Shown here in pieces: positions 16,266 through 24,591 of a DNA stretch of 52,299 nt. Made by a program: the position numbers and the translations under genes. Each line of letters begins with the position of its first letter. Positions within the stretch are counted from its first letter, which is position 1. The notes beneath the pieces were generated by a model. It ran no database searches and was not told where the DNA came from. It was given only the letters and a program-made list of their open reading frames with translations. Source of the stretch: JAGZEG01 sp963930185 (GTDB lineage Bacteria; Actinomycetota; Coriobacteriia; Coriobacteriales; UMGS124); contig CAWVLT010000020.1 of NCBI GenBank assembly GCA_963930185.1, positions 1-52,299 on the forward strand, in the 5' to 3' direction.

Positions 16266-17243
16266 ATGAGCGGCTATTCAACGAGGAAGATCGGCATCAT
16301 CGGCCTTGGCCATGTGGGTGCGCACGTCGCCAACAGCCTGCTGTTGCAGGGCATCGCAGACGAGCTGTACCTATGCGACATCGACCAGCAGAAACTCACG
16401 TCCGAGGTGCAGGATCTCGGGGACTCCCTTTCGTACGTGCCGTACAACACCAGGATCGTGAACTGCGGGGACGCCTACGAGGAGCTCGCTTGCTGCGACA
16501 TCATCGTGAATGCCGCCGGCAAGGTTGCCCTGGCGGCCGTCTCACGCGACGGCGAGCTCTTCTTCACCACCGACGCGTGCCGGACGTTCGCCGGTCGCGT
16601 GGCGCGCGCGGGCTTCGAGGGCGTGTGGGTCACCATCGCAAACCCCTGCGACGTCGTTGCCACCGAGATCCAGAAGCTCACCGGCTGCGACCCGCGCCGC
16701 GTGATCGGCTCGGGCACGGCGCTCGACTCGGCGCGCTTCCGCTCCGAGCTGGCGCGGCGCACCGGATACGACCCCAAGTCCATCCAGGCCTACATGATCG
16801 GCGAGCACGGCGACTCCATGTTTGCCTGCTGGTCTCACGTGACGTTTGGTGGCAAGCCCCTCGCGGAGCTCGAGTGCGAGCAGCCCGAGCGGTTCGCCTT
16901 CGATAAGGCAGCCCTGGAGCAGACGGCGCGACGCGCCGGGTACGTCACCATGGCGGGCAAGCACTGCACGGAGTACGCGGTGGCCAACACCTCGGCCAGG
17001 CTGTGCGCCGCCGTGCTGCACAACGAGCATGCGATCCTCCCCGCCGGGACCATGCTCACCGGGCAGTATGGCGAAAGCGGAATCTACACATCGCTGCCCT
17101 GCGTCATCGGCGCCAACGGCGTGGAGGAGGTCATCGAGCTGGACTTCACCTCGCAGGAGCTGGAGAGCTTCCACAACACCTGCGCCAAGGTGCGCTCCAA
17201 CATCGCTAAGCTAGCCTGGTGGGACGAGGAGCCAGAGCGGTAG
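16266..17243 (+). CDS. L-lactate/L-2-hydroxyisocaproate-type dehydrogenase
   Basis: NAD-dependent L-2-hydroxyacid dehydrogenase of the LDH/MDH superfamily, 325 aa. It has the Rossmann motif GIIGLGHVGAHVA, the NPCD motif (VTIANPCDVV), the substrate Arg region GSGTALDSARFR, and the catalytic His in IGEHGDS. The loop that carries GETR in standard lactate dehydrogenases is replaced here by GKVALAAVSRDGELFF, a pattern I recall from L-2-hydroxyisocaproate dehydrogenase of lactobacilli. It may therefore prefer branched or bulky 2-oxoacids. The start was chosen at ATG 16266, with GGGGG just upstream; ATG 16251 is an alternative. It seems monocistronic. Confidence 0.85.
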   Translation: MSGYSTRKIGIIGLGHVGAHVANSLLLQGIADELYLCDIDQQKLTSEVQDLGDSLSYVPYNTRIVNCGDAYEELACCDIIVNAAGKVALAAVSRDGELFFTTDACRTFAGRVARAGFEGVWVTIANPCDVVATEIQKLTGCDPRRVIGSGTALDSARFRSELARRTGYDPKSIQAYMIGEHGDSMFACWSHVTFGGKPLAELECEQPERFAFDKAALEQTARRAGYVTMAGKHCTEYAVANTSARLCAAVLHNEHAILPAGTMLTGQYGESGIYTSLPCVIGANGVEEVIELDFTSQELESFHNTCAKVRSNIAKLAWWDEEPER

Positions 17244-17640
17244 GCGGCGCGGCATGACGTGCGGTATGCCGTGCGGTTTGTCATGCGAACCAGCGGCTCG
17301 TCAGTGAATGGACTTCTACTCCGGATGCTTCCGGCCAACGTGCCGACGTGTTGCCCGGCATGTTGGCCGGAAGGGGTTGTATGCCAGTGCGTAGTATCGG
17401 TGGGGCCAGGTGACGTGTAACCGTGATGCGCCTCGTTTGCCCTTTCTTGCCAAAAAATTGAGGATGTGTATTTCATACTGTTTAACTTGCAATGCTGTTT
17501 TTGCTACCTGTTCCTTACGGCGTGTTGCGGCTTCATAATTCACCTGCGAAAATCACTGTAGAAACGAATTTCGTAACACTAATCTGAAACTCATGCCAAA
17601 TTCAGCAATCTGATCGATCTTGTATGAAATTCATATCCTC
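17244..17640. other. Intergenic region, A+T-rich, with hairpin
   Basis: A 15-bp hairpin at 17328-17373 probably ends transcription of the dehydrogenase gene. The remainder (about 17440-17640) is markedly A+T-rich and non-coding, and it forms the insertion site of the IS30 element. Confidence 0.6.
17328..17373. terminator. Strong hairpin after the 2-hydroxyacid dehydrogenase gene
   Basis: CTTCCGGCCAACGTG (17328-17342) pairs with CATGTTGGCCGGAAG (17359-17373) with one G-T pair. There is no T-run, so it may be a rho-independent-like pause or 3'-end stabiliser rather than a classic terminator. Confidence 0.5.
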
Positions 17641-17668
17641 CCTGAGTTTTCATTGCTAGTGCAACGCC
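17641..17668 (+). repeat. Left terminal inverted repeat of the IS30 element
   Basis: Opens CCTGAGTTTTCA and ends with GTGCAACGCC. It matches the reverse complement of 18725-18752 at 23/28 positions. Confidence 0.8.
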
Positions 17669-17738
17669 CCCCGAGCGGGGCGACCCATGGCGAGCGCTAC
17701 GATGGAGCTTGCGACAGACTACATCGGAGGAGGCCGCC

Positions 17739-18743
17739 ATGGGCCGTCACTACGAGCATATCACCGTCGAGGAGCGCGAGGACATAATGGTCGCCCGGCG
17801 GGAGGGGAAGAGCGTCCGGGAGATCGCCCGGGAGATCGGCAGGGACAAGTCCACCGTGTCCAGGGAGCTCGCGAGGAACTCGTGCCGCCGGGGACGCCCC
17901 GGCGAGTTCTACCGCGCGTCGACGGCGCAGCGCCGCTACGAGGGGCGCAGGGCGCGCTGCCGCAGGCGCAGGCGCCTGGACGACCCCGCCCTGCGCCTGC
18001 TCGTGCAGTCGAGGATCCCCGAGGACCAGTGGTCGCCGGAGCAGGTGGCCGGCAGGATCTCCCTCGAGAGGGGCCGCGAGGCCGTCTCCGGGTCCACCAT
18101 CAGGCGCGCGATCGCGCGCCGCGAGCTTGACACCCCCGAGCTGAGGCGCACGGCGCGCGGCCTGGCGGGCCGCCTGCGGCACCGCGGCAAGCGCCGCCAC
18201 CGCCGCGGCGAGGGGGAGCGGCGCGGGAGGTTCCCGATACCCCACGAGATCTGCGAGCGCCCCGGGGAGGCGAACCGCCGCGAGCGGGCGGGGGACTGGG
18301 AGGCCGACACCGTCGTGGGGCGCGGCGGCGGGGCGTGCCTGGTCACCCTGGTCGACCGCCGCGACGGCTTCCTGGCGGGCGGGCTGGCGGCGGCGCACAC
18401 CAAGGCGGCGGTCGCCGACGTCGAGGTCGCCGCGCTCTCCGGCCAGCCCGCGCTCACGGTGACGCCCGACAGGGGCAAGGAGTTCGCCGACTGGGCGCGG
18501 GTCGCGGAGGCGACCGGCGCGGAGTTCTACTTCTGCTCCCCGCACCACCCCTGGGAGAAGGGCACCGTGGAGAACACCAACGGGCTCGTCAGGGAGTACT
18601 TCCCCAAGGGCACCGACTTCTCCCTCGTCGGTGACGACAGGGTCAGGGAGGTGTACGATGGGATCAACCGCAGGCCTCGCAAGCGCCTGGGCTGGCGGAC
18701 GCCATATGAGGCGCACTACTCAGAGGTGTTGCACTTGCTCTGA
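17739..18743 (+). CDS. IS30-family transposase
   Basis: A 334-aa DDE transposase. The start ATG at 17739 follows GGAGGAGG with a 6-bp gap. The N-terminus holds the IS30 helix-turn-helix (ITVEEREDIMVARREGKSV, then IGRDKSTVSRELARN). The catalytic core shows the first Asp in GDWEADTVVG, the second in VTPDRGKEF, and the Glu in HPWEKGTVENTNGLVREYFPK. All three acidic residues are present and there is no frameshift, so the element may be active. It is very Arg-rich, in line with its high G+C. The stop codon lies inside the right inverted repeat, as is common for this family. Confidence 0.93.
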   Translation: MGRHYEHITVEEREDIMVARREGKSVREIAREIGRDKSTVSRELARNSCRRGRPGEFYRASTAQRRYEGRRARCRRRRRLDDPALRLLVQSRIPEDQWSPEQVAGRISLERGREAVSGSTIRRAIARRELDTPELRRTARGLAGRLRHRGKRRHRRGEGERRGRFPIPHEICERPGEANRRERAGDWEADTVVGRGGGACLVTLVDRRDGFLAGGLAAAHTKAAVADVEVAALSGQPALTVTPDRGKEFADWARVAEATGAEFYFCSPHHPWEKGTVENTNGLVREYFPKGTDFSLVGDDRVREVYDGINRRPRKRLGWRTPYEAHYSEVLHLL

Positions 18744-18752
18744 AAATTCAGG
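18725..18752 (-). repeat. Right terminal inverted repeat of the IS30 element
   Basis: Reverse complement opens CCTGAATTTTCA and contains AAGTGCAACACC. The transposase stop codon overlaps it. Confidence 0.8.
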
Positions 18753-19114
18753 TCCAAAAAATGGCATGAAAATCGAAATCCGCTGCACGCATCGTTTTCG
18801 GCGGCGTGCTGCGCCGCTGGGGGACTTCGGAACTCGAGCGATCCTGCCCCTGTGGGCGCGTGTCAGCCGTGCCGTCGCGAGAGTTCGCCTGCGTGGGTTC
18901 GGGTTCGCCTGCGCGCAATCGTGGTCACCGCGTGAGTCGCGACAAAACGGGCATCTCACGCGCTAGAATACGACACGAACGTGATCCGACGTGCGGGTCT
19001 CGCGCCTTTGGACTTTCGCGCCTTCGCGCCTGCGTGCTTTCGCTCGTGCGCGTGCGCTGCCCGCGTCGTCGGCGACGAGCCAGCCCGCATATCCTATGCC
19101 CAAAGGAGTGCCCC
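18753..19114. other. Intergenic region upstream of the FmdE-like gene
   Basis: No supported gene. Contents: a 20-bp imperfect direct repeat (GTTCGCCTGCG core at 18883 and 18903), a TAGAAT -10-like hexamer at 18964-18969, a leader stretch near 18995-19030 that resembles sequence in the gap at 46.86 kb, and a small CGTCG/CGACG hairpin near 19067. Confidence 0.5.
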
Positions 19115-19717
19115 ATGCTCAAGAACACCTTCGAGGAGGATCTCGACCGCGCCGTGGCGTTCCACGGACACCTGTGCGCCGGGCAGGTCATCGGCGTGCG
19201 CATGGCGCGCCTTGCGCTTTCGTACTTCGGGATCGATGACCCTGCCGCCTATCGCGACCTGGTGGCCTTCGCCGAGTGCGATCGCTGCCTCACCGACGCG
19301 CTGATCTCCGTGGCCCGCTGCAACCTGGGGCGCCGTCTCCTCAAGTGGTACGACTACGGCGTGATGTCGGCCACGTTCTACGACATGGCGACCGGCAGGG
19401 CCATTCGCATCTCCCAGCCCCAGGGCAACAAGTGCCCGCACGGCGTGGACCCCATCGCCTTCTTCGCCGACAAGAGCGACTTCGACCTGTTCAACGTCGA
19501 CGAGGTGGAGATCCCCGAGCTCACCGAGGCCGACCTGCCCGGAGGCAAGCGCAAGGGCGTGACCTGCGAGACGTGCGGCGAGCTCGTCCACGACGGGCGC
19601 CACGTTGAGCGCGACGGCCACATCCTGTGCAAGAAGTGCGCGGGCGAGAAGGTGTACTACCGTGAGATCCGCCGCCTCACCCCCGAGGAGGTCTCTGCCG
19701 GCGTGCCGCGCGCCTAG
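19115..19717 (+). CDS. FmdE-family protein with C-terminal zinc-ribbon
   Basis: Resembles subunit E of formylmethanofuran dehydrogenase, a domain that also occurs alone in many anaerobes without methanogenesis. It opens with FEEDLDRAVAFHGHLCAGQ, the conserved His/Cys signature, followed by AECDRCLTDAL. The last 50 residues have CETCGELV and CKKCAGE, a four-Cys metal-binding ribbon. The ATG at 19115 follows AAGGAG (19103-19108) and gives 200 aa, usual for the family. The biochemical role is uncertain; molybdopterin or formate-dehydrogenase maturation has been suggested for relatives. It starts a long rightward gene run. Confidence 0.85.
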   Translation: MLKNTFEEDLDRAVAFHGHLCAGQVIGVRMARLALSYFGIDDPAAYRDLVAFAECDRCLTDALISVARCNLGRRLLKWYDYGVMSATFYDMATGRAIRISQPQGNKCPHGVDPIAFFADKSDFDLFNVDEVEIPELTEADLPGGKRKGVTCETCGELVHDGRHVERDGHILCKKCAGEKVYYREIRRLTPEEVSAGVPRA

Positions 19718-19777
19718 CCTTCGGACCACCGGCATACCGCGCATCCGCCCAGCTTCACACGACCAGGAGGCACACGC

Positions 19778-21085
19778 ATGTACGACGCCCCCGGCGACCT
19801 CTCGCCGCAGCTCCAGCAGCGCATACGGCAGGACCGCGCCGCGCACTGGCTCAACCCGTGGCGCTGCGCCGACGAGTCGGCCATGCGCCGCGTCGACGCC
19901 CCGCGCGACCGCGCCACGCTGTGGCGGCCCGCCTTCGTACGCGACGTCGAGAAGATCATCCACCTGCCCGCCTACAACCGCTACGCCGGCAAGACGCAGG
20001 TCTTCTCGTTTCGCAGCAACGACGACATCGCCCGTCGCGGCCTGCACGTGCAGCTCGTGGCGCGCGTGGCCCGCGACATCGGCGCCGCCCTGGGCCTGAA
20101 CCTCGACCTCATCGAGGCCATCGCCCTGGGCCACGACATCGGCCACACGCCCTTCGGCCATGCGGGCGAGCGCTGGCTCAACGAGGTGTTCCACGCCCGG
20201 ACCGGCCGCTGGTTTCGGCACAACGTCCACAGCGTGCGGGTGCTCGACCGCCTGTACCGGCGCAACCTGAGCCTGCAGACCCTGGACGGCGTCATCTGCC
20301 ACAACGGCGAGTACGAGCAGCGCGTGTTCAGGACGTCGGGGCTCTCGAGCTTCGCCGAGTTCGACGCGGTGGTCCAGGACTGCATGGCGCGCGGTGACGA
20401 GGCCATCCGTCACCTGGCTCCCATGACGCTGGAGGGCTGCGTGGTGCGCATCTCCGACATCATCGCCTACGTTGGCAAGGATCGTCAGGACGCCGAGCTC
20501 GCCGGTCTGCTCGGCCCGCAGGATCGCTTCGAGACGGGCCCGTCGGGCGCCTACAACGCGTGGGCGTTGCAGCACCTCACGGTGGACATCGTCGAGAACA
20601 GCTACGGCAAGGACCACATCGAGATGAGCGAGCGTGCCTTCGAAGAGCTGGCGGCCGCCAAGCGCGAGAACTACCGGGTCATCTACCGCAGCCCCACCGT
20701 CGAGGGCGAGTGCGACGACGTCATCAGCGAGATGTTCGCGCGCATGTACGACCGGCTGCGCGACGACCTGGTCACCGGCGACGAGTCCTCGCCGGTCTTC
20801 GCCCACCACATCCGGGCCGTCGAGCGCTACGCCGGCTACTACGACCAGCCCTACGACTGGCAGGCCGACCTGGACCAGACCGTGGTGGACTACATGGCCA
20901 GCATGACCGACAACTACTTCGTCGCCCTGTTCGAGCTGCTGTTCCCCGGCGAGCGGGGCCTGACGCCAAACCGCTCGTACTTCGAGGGCCTGGCGCCTGC
21001 GTCGGGTGGGCGGCCGCGTCTGGCGGGCGAGTCGCTGGGCGCAAGCTCTGGGCCGTCGCACCAAAGAGGGGAGGGCGAGCGCTAG
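19778..21085 (+). CDS. HD-domain dGTP triphosphohydrolase-like protein
   Basis: A 435-aa cytoplasmic metal-dependent phosphohydrolase. The HD motif region reads LHVQLVARVARDIG then AIALGHDIGHTPFGHAGE, which is characteristic of the dGTPase family. A later ICHNGEYEQ segment and RISDIIAYVGKDRQD supply further conserved His/Asp residues. The family cleaves dGTP or other dNTPs to nucleoside and tripolyphosphate. The ATG at 19778 follows CCAGGAGG. It is followed without any gap by rarA, linking dNTP-pool control with replication-fork maintenance. Confidence 0.85.
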   Translation: MYDAPGDLSPQLQQRIRQDRAAHWLNPWRCADESAMRRVDAPRDRATLWRPAFVRDVEKIIHLPAYNRYAGKTQVFSFRSNDDIARRGLHVQLVARVARDIGAALGLNLDLIEAIALGHDIGHTPFGHAGERWLNEVFHARTGRWFRHNVHSVRVLDRLYRRNLSLQTLDGVICHNGEYEQRVFRTSGLSSFAEFDAVVQDCMARGDEAIRHLAPMTLEGCVVRISDIIAYVGKDRQDAELAGLLGPQDRFETGPSGAYNAWALQHLTVDIVENSYGKDHIEMSERAFEELAAAKRENYRVIYRSPTVEGECDDVISEMFARMYDRLRDDLVTGDESSPVFAHHIRAVERYAGYYDQPYDWQADLDQTVVDYMASMTDNYFVALFELLFPGERGLTPNRSYFEGLAPASGGRPRLAGESLGASSGPSHQRGEGER

Positions 21086-22462
21086 ATGGAGACGCTCTTC
21101 ACTAGGATCGACGAGCAGAAGAGTGAGGCCAACGCCCCGCTGGCGGTGCGCATGCGCCCCAGGACGCTCGACGAGTTCCAGGGGCAGCTCAAGGCCGTGG
21201 GCCCGGGCACGTGGCTGCGCGACGCCATCGAGCACGACGCCCTGTCCTCGGTCATCCTCTACGGGCCGGCCGGCACGGGCAAGACCACGCTGGCGCGCAT
21301 CGTCGCGCACCTCACGCGCGCGGAGTTCGTCGAGGTCTCGGCCATCACCGGCACCGTGAAGGACCTGCGCCGCGAGATCGACGCCGCCAAGCAGCGACTG
21401 CTGCTGCGCGATCGGCGCACCATCCTGTTCATCGACGAGATCCACCGCTTCTCGAAGAGCCAGCAGGACGCGCTTTTGCACGCCGTGGAGAACCGCACGG
21501 TGGTGCTGGTGGGCGCCACCACGGAGAACCCGTACTTCGAGGTGAACCAGGCCCTGCTCTCTCGCTCGCGGGTGGTGGAGCTCTCCTCGCTCACCGACGA
21601 CGACATCTCCGCGATCCTGCGACACGCCCTGGCCGCCCCCGAGGGCCTGGCCGGGCGCTACGAGCTGCCTGATGACGCCCTCGCACAGATCTGCCTGCTC
21701 GCGGGCGGAGACGCGCGTTCCGCCCTCACGACCCTGGAGCTCGCGGCCCAGCTCGCCGAGCGCAGACGCGTGGCGGGCGACCTGGCGCCGGTGGCGATCA
21801 CCGTGGGCGACGTGCGCGAGGCCACGCCCAGCCGCACACAGCGCTACGACAAGGGCGGCGACGAGCACTACGACGTGATCAGCGCCTTCATCAAATCGAT
21901 GCGCGGAAGCGACCCCGACGCGGCGGTGTACTGGCTTGCGCGCATGTTGGCGGGGGGCGAGGACCCCAAGTTCATCGCCCGGCGCATCTTCATCCTGGCC
22001 TCGGAGGACATCGGCAACGCCGACCCGCAGGCGCTGCTTGTCGCCGAGGCGGCGTTCAAGGCAACTGAGGTCATCGGCATGCCCGAGTGCCGCATAAACC
22101 TGGCGCAGGCGGCCGTCTACATGGCCCTGGCCCCCAAGAGCAACGCCTCCTACGCCGCGCTCAACGCCGCCACCCAGGACGTGCGCAGCGCCCCGGCGCG
22201 CAAGGTTCCCAGCTACCTGCGCGACAGGCACCGTCCGGGCAGCGAGGACTACGGCACCTACCTCTACCCGCACGACTATCCCGGCGCGTGGGTCGACCAG
22301 CGCTACCTGCCGGAGGGGCTGGAACGCGGGTGCTTCTATCGCCCCACCGAGCGTGGCTGGGAGCACTACCGCACCGAGTCGGTGCGTCGCGACCGTCAGC
22401 CCACGACCGAGGTGCTGGGGCCGCAGCCCCCGGCGGGCGAGCCGGACGGGCCCGCGGCCTAG
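21086..22462 (+). CDS. rarA: Replication-associated recombination protein A (AAA+ ATPase)
   Basis: RarA/MgsA clamp-loader-like AAA+ ATPase that acts at stalled replication forks. The 458-aa protein has Walker A YGPAGTGKTTLA (about residue 57), Walker B ILFIDEIHRFSKSQQDALL, sensor 1 GATTENPYFEVN, and the conserved C-terminal PPKS-like segment PKSNASYAALNAA with HDYPGAWVDQRYLP. The start ATG comes directly after the TAG of the dGTPase gene with no intervening base, so translation is probably coupled. The last 25 residues are a non-conserved polar tail. Confidence 0.95.
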   Translation: METLFTRIDEQKSEANAPLAVRMRPRTLDEFQGQLKAVGPGTWLRDAIEHDALSSVILYGPAGTGKTTLARIVAHLTRAEFVEVSAITGTVKDLRREIDAAKQRLLLRDRRTILFIDEIHRFSKSQQDALLHAVENRTVVLVGATTENPYFEVNQALLSRSRVVELSSLTDDDISAILRHALAAPEGLAGRYELPDDALAQICLLAGGDARSALTTLELAAQLAERRRVAGDLAPVAITVGDVREATPSRTQRYDKGGDEHYDVISAFIKSMRGSDPDAAVYWLARMLAGGEDPKFIARRIFILASEDIGNADPQALLVAEAAFKATEVIGMPECRINLAQAAVYMALAPKSNASYAALNAATQDVRSAPARKVPSYLRDRHRPGSEDYGTYLYPHDYPGAWVDQRYLPEGLERGCFYRPTERGWEHYRTESVRRDRQPTTEVLGPQPPAGEPDGPAA

Positions 22463-22675
22463 CGCAGAGCCGCCTGGCGTCGCCTTGGCTCGCCTACGGC
22501 TGTGGGGGCGCGCTGTTGACGCGCGGCCGAGGGGATCAGGGGCCGTGCGGTGGGGTATAGTTGACCGAGACGTACGGCGCGCGGCTTTCTGCCGTCGCGC
22601 CGCCCGGCGTCAAGCAGGAAAGAGTCACGGACCTATTGAGACAGGCGGGCGGCCGCGCCCGCGAGGGGAGACCCC

Positions 22676-23314
22676 ATGGATGCACTGCAGATCGTACTCG
22701 TGCTGCTCGTCGTCGCCGGCATCTGGGCCGTTGCCGAGCTCGCCATCACCATCCGCCGCGCACGGCCGGCCATCGACTCCGCGCAGAAGGTCGTCGAGGG
22801 CGTGCATGCCGACGTCGAGAGGCTGACCACCCAGGCCGAGCCGCTCATCAAGAGCGCCGGCGAGGCCATCGAGGAGGCCCGGCCGGTCATCGCCCACATC
22901 GACGAGGTGGTCACCCAGGCCTCTCCCGCCGCCGCAGACGTGAGCCCGCTGCTCGTGAAGACCGCCAAGGCGGTCGACGACCTGTCGGCGAACCTCGAGC
23001 GGCTCGACGCCATACTGGGTGACGTCTCGCGCATCACCGGCTCGGCCTCCAGCGCCACCCAGGCGGTGGGCGCGGCCACCTCGAGCATCGTCGACCGGGT
23101 CCGCGGCCGCTTCGGCCGCGCGCGCGGCCAGCGCGAGGACCAGCCCGGCAACGCGCTGGGCTGCGGCGAGTGCGCCGAGCAGGCGGGCGGCGCCGGACAG
23201 CCCCTCGACGTGGTGGACGTGGAGAGCGCCGACGTCATCTCCGCGGACGGTGGCTACTTCACCTACCCCGAGCAGCATGACGGCGCTGCCGCACCGGGCG
23301 CCTCTGCCAGGTAG
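22676..23314 (+). CDS. DUF948-like membrane-anchored coiled-coil protein
   Basis: A 212-aa protein with one N-terminal membrane segment (residues 4-25, LQIVLVLLVVAGIWAVAELA), then a long helical stretch with repeated VVEGVHADVERLTTQAEPL-type heptads to about residue 145, and a disordered C-terminus. This is the DUF948 pattern (YtxG-like in Bacillus), whose role is unknown but which often lies near general-stress sigma genes, as here. The ATG at 22676 follows GAGGGGAG. A TATAGT hexamer at 22556-22561 could be its -10. Confidence 0.75.
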   Translation: MDALQIVLVLLVVAGIWAVAELAITIRRARPAIDSAQKVVEGVHADVERLTTQAEPLIKSAGEAIEEARPVIAHIDEVVTQASPAAADVSPLLVKTAKAVDDLSANLERLDAILGDVSRITGSASSATQAVGAATSSIVDRVRGRFGRARGQREDQPGNALGCGECAEQAGGAGQPLDVVDVESADVISADGGYFTYPEQHDGAAAPGASAR

Positions 23315-23387
23315 CACGCGTGGGCGCGTCTGTTGGCGCGATCGCACCCCCTGACTTTCCCAACCGACGTTTCAAGGAGTGGTAGGT

Positions 23388-23801
23388 ATGCAGCAGGACG
23401 ACAGCCTCAAGGGGCGTGGCAGGGAGACCACCATCCTGAAGGTCCCCCCGCAGGCGCGCTACGCGCGCGTCGTGCGTCTCACGGCGGCCAACATCGCCTC
23501 CATCGAGGGCCTGAGCGTCGACGACGTCGACGACGTGCGCATGGCGGCCGAGGAGGCGTTCGTCTACGCGTGCGCCACCGGCGTGCGCGACACCATGACC
23601 ATCGAGTTCACGCTGACTGACGACGCCCTCGAGATGGTGTTCGAGCTGGGCGACCAGAACGTGGCCGAGGACGCCTCCGAGCCCTCGCTGGTGTACTCGG
23701 CGCTCATTCTCGACGCCATGTGCGACGAGTGCCACATCAACGACGAGTCCGGCTCGCGCATGCGCCTGGTGAAGCGAATGGGGAATGCCGATGTCCTCTG
23801 A
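23388..23801 (+). CDS. RsbW-like anti-sigma factor with degenerate ATP site
   Basis: A 137-aa protein of the Bergerat-fold anti-sigma (RsbW/SpoIIAB) type, placed by its fold pattern and its 11-bp overlap with a SigB/SigF-class sigma gene. The start ATG at 23388 follows AAGGAG (23374-23379). Canonical RsbW has an N-box E-x-x-x-N; here it is EEAFVYACATG, with Tyr at the Asn position (residue 60). The G1 box is GDQNVAED, lacking its glycines, and no glycine-rich G2 box is present. It probably binds the sigma factor but seems unlikely to act as a kinase. No RsbV-like antagonist gene is next to it. Confidence 0.75.
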   Translation: MQQDDSLKGRGRETTILKVPPQARYARVVRLTAANIASIEGLSVDDVDDVRMAAEEAFVYACATGVRDTMTIEFTLTDDALEMVFELGDQNVAEDASEPSLVYSALILDAMCDECHINDESGSRMRLVKRMGNADVL

Positions 23802-24588
23802 TCAGAAGGGCCAGAAGCTCGTGTGGGACAAGTCCCGCACGCGCGAGCTGTTCCGCAGGTTCAAGGAGGAGGGCGACGAGGAGGCGCGCAGCCAGCTCAT
23901 CGTGAACCACCTCAACCTGGTGCGCTTCCTGGCGGCCAAGTTCAACAACAGGGGAGAGCCCCTCGAGGACCTCGTGCAGGTCGGCACCATCGGCCTCATC
24001 AAGGCCATCGACCGCTTCGAGCCGAGCCGAGGACTTGAGTTCACCACCTACGCCACGCCCACCATCCTGGGCGAGATCAAGCGGCACTTCCGCGACAAGG
24101 GCTGGTCGGTGCGCGTGCCCCGGCGCCTGCAGGAGCTGTCGGCCAAGGTCAACCAGGCCACCGACGCGCTGACCCAGCAGCTGCAGCACTCGCCGACGGT
24201 CGACGAGATCGCCGACTACCTGGGCGTGACGGTCGACGAGGTGCTCGAGGCCATGGAGTCGGGCGAGGCGTACTCGTCGGTGCCCCTCGAGGCGGGCAGC
24301 GGCGACGACGACGCGGTGTCGGTCATCGACCGCTACGCCAGCGAGGACGCCGACCTCAACGCCTCCGACGACCGCATCCTCATCGAGCGCGTGCTGCGCG
24401 ACTTCACCCCCAAGGAGCAGCAGGTCGTCCACCTGCGCTTCATCGACGGGCTCACGCAGGCCGAGATAGCCCAGAAGCTCGACATCTCGCAGGTCCAGGT
24501 GTCGCGCCTGCTGCGCCGCACGCTCAAGCGCATGCAGGAGAAGATCGCCCCGGGCCTTGCGGTTGACGTGGACGGAGGTCAGGACTAG
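23791..24588 (+). CDS. SigB/SigF-type RNA polymerase sigma factor
   Basis: A 265-aa group 3 sigma-70 factor. Region 2 is LVRFLAAKFNNRGEPLEDLVQVG then FTTYATPTILGEIKRHFRDKGW; region 3 follows with VPRRLQELSAKVNQA; region 4 carries LRFIDGLTQAEIAQKLDISQVQVSRLLRR. The start was set at ATG 23791 because GGGGA has better spacing than for ATG 23785. The gene overlaps the anti-sigma gene, so the two are coupled. By family it directs a general stress or stationary-phase regulon. A PerM-type transporter gene starts 3 bp after it. Confidence 0.9.
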   Translation: MSSDQKGQKLVWDKSRTRELFRRFKEEGDEEARSQLIVNHLNLVRFLAAKFNNRGEPLEDLVQVGTIGLIKAIDRFEPSRGLEFTTYATPTILGEIKRHFRDKGWSVRVPRRLQELSAKVNQATDALTQQLQHSPTVDEIADYLGVTVDEVLEAMESGEAYSSVPLEAGSGDDDAVSVIDRYASEDADLNASDDRILIERVLRDFTPKEQQVVHLRFIDGLTQAEIAQKLDISQVQVSRLLRRTLKRMQEKIAPGLAVDVDGGQD

Positions 24589-24591
24589 CCC

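Larger units (their letters stand above)
17641..18752 (+). mobile_element. IS30-family insertion sequence, apparently complete
   Basis: A 1.1-kb element bounded by 28-bp imperfect inverted repeats at 17641-17668 and 18725-18752, identical at 23 of 28 positions and starting CCTGA on both sides. It contains a single intact transposase gene. No clear 2-3 bp target duplication could be recognised (left flank CTC, right flank TCC). Confidence 0.85.

Noticed and set aside
19094..22366. Minus-strand open frame of 1090 codons opposite the FmdE, dGTPase and rarA genes
   Set aside because: Composition is typical of antisense shadows in high G+C DNA, and the plus-strand genes have clear catalytic motifs.
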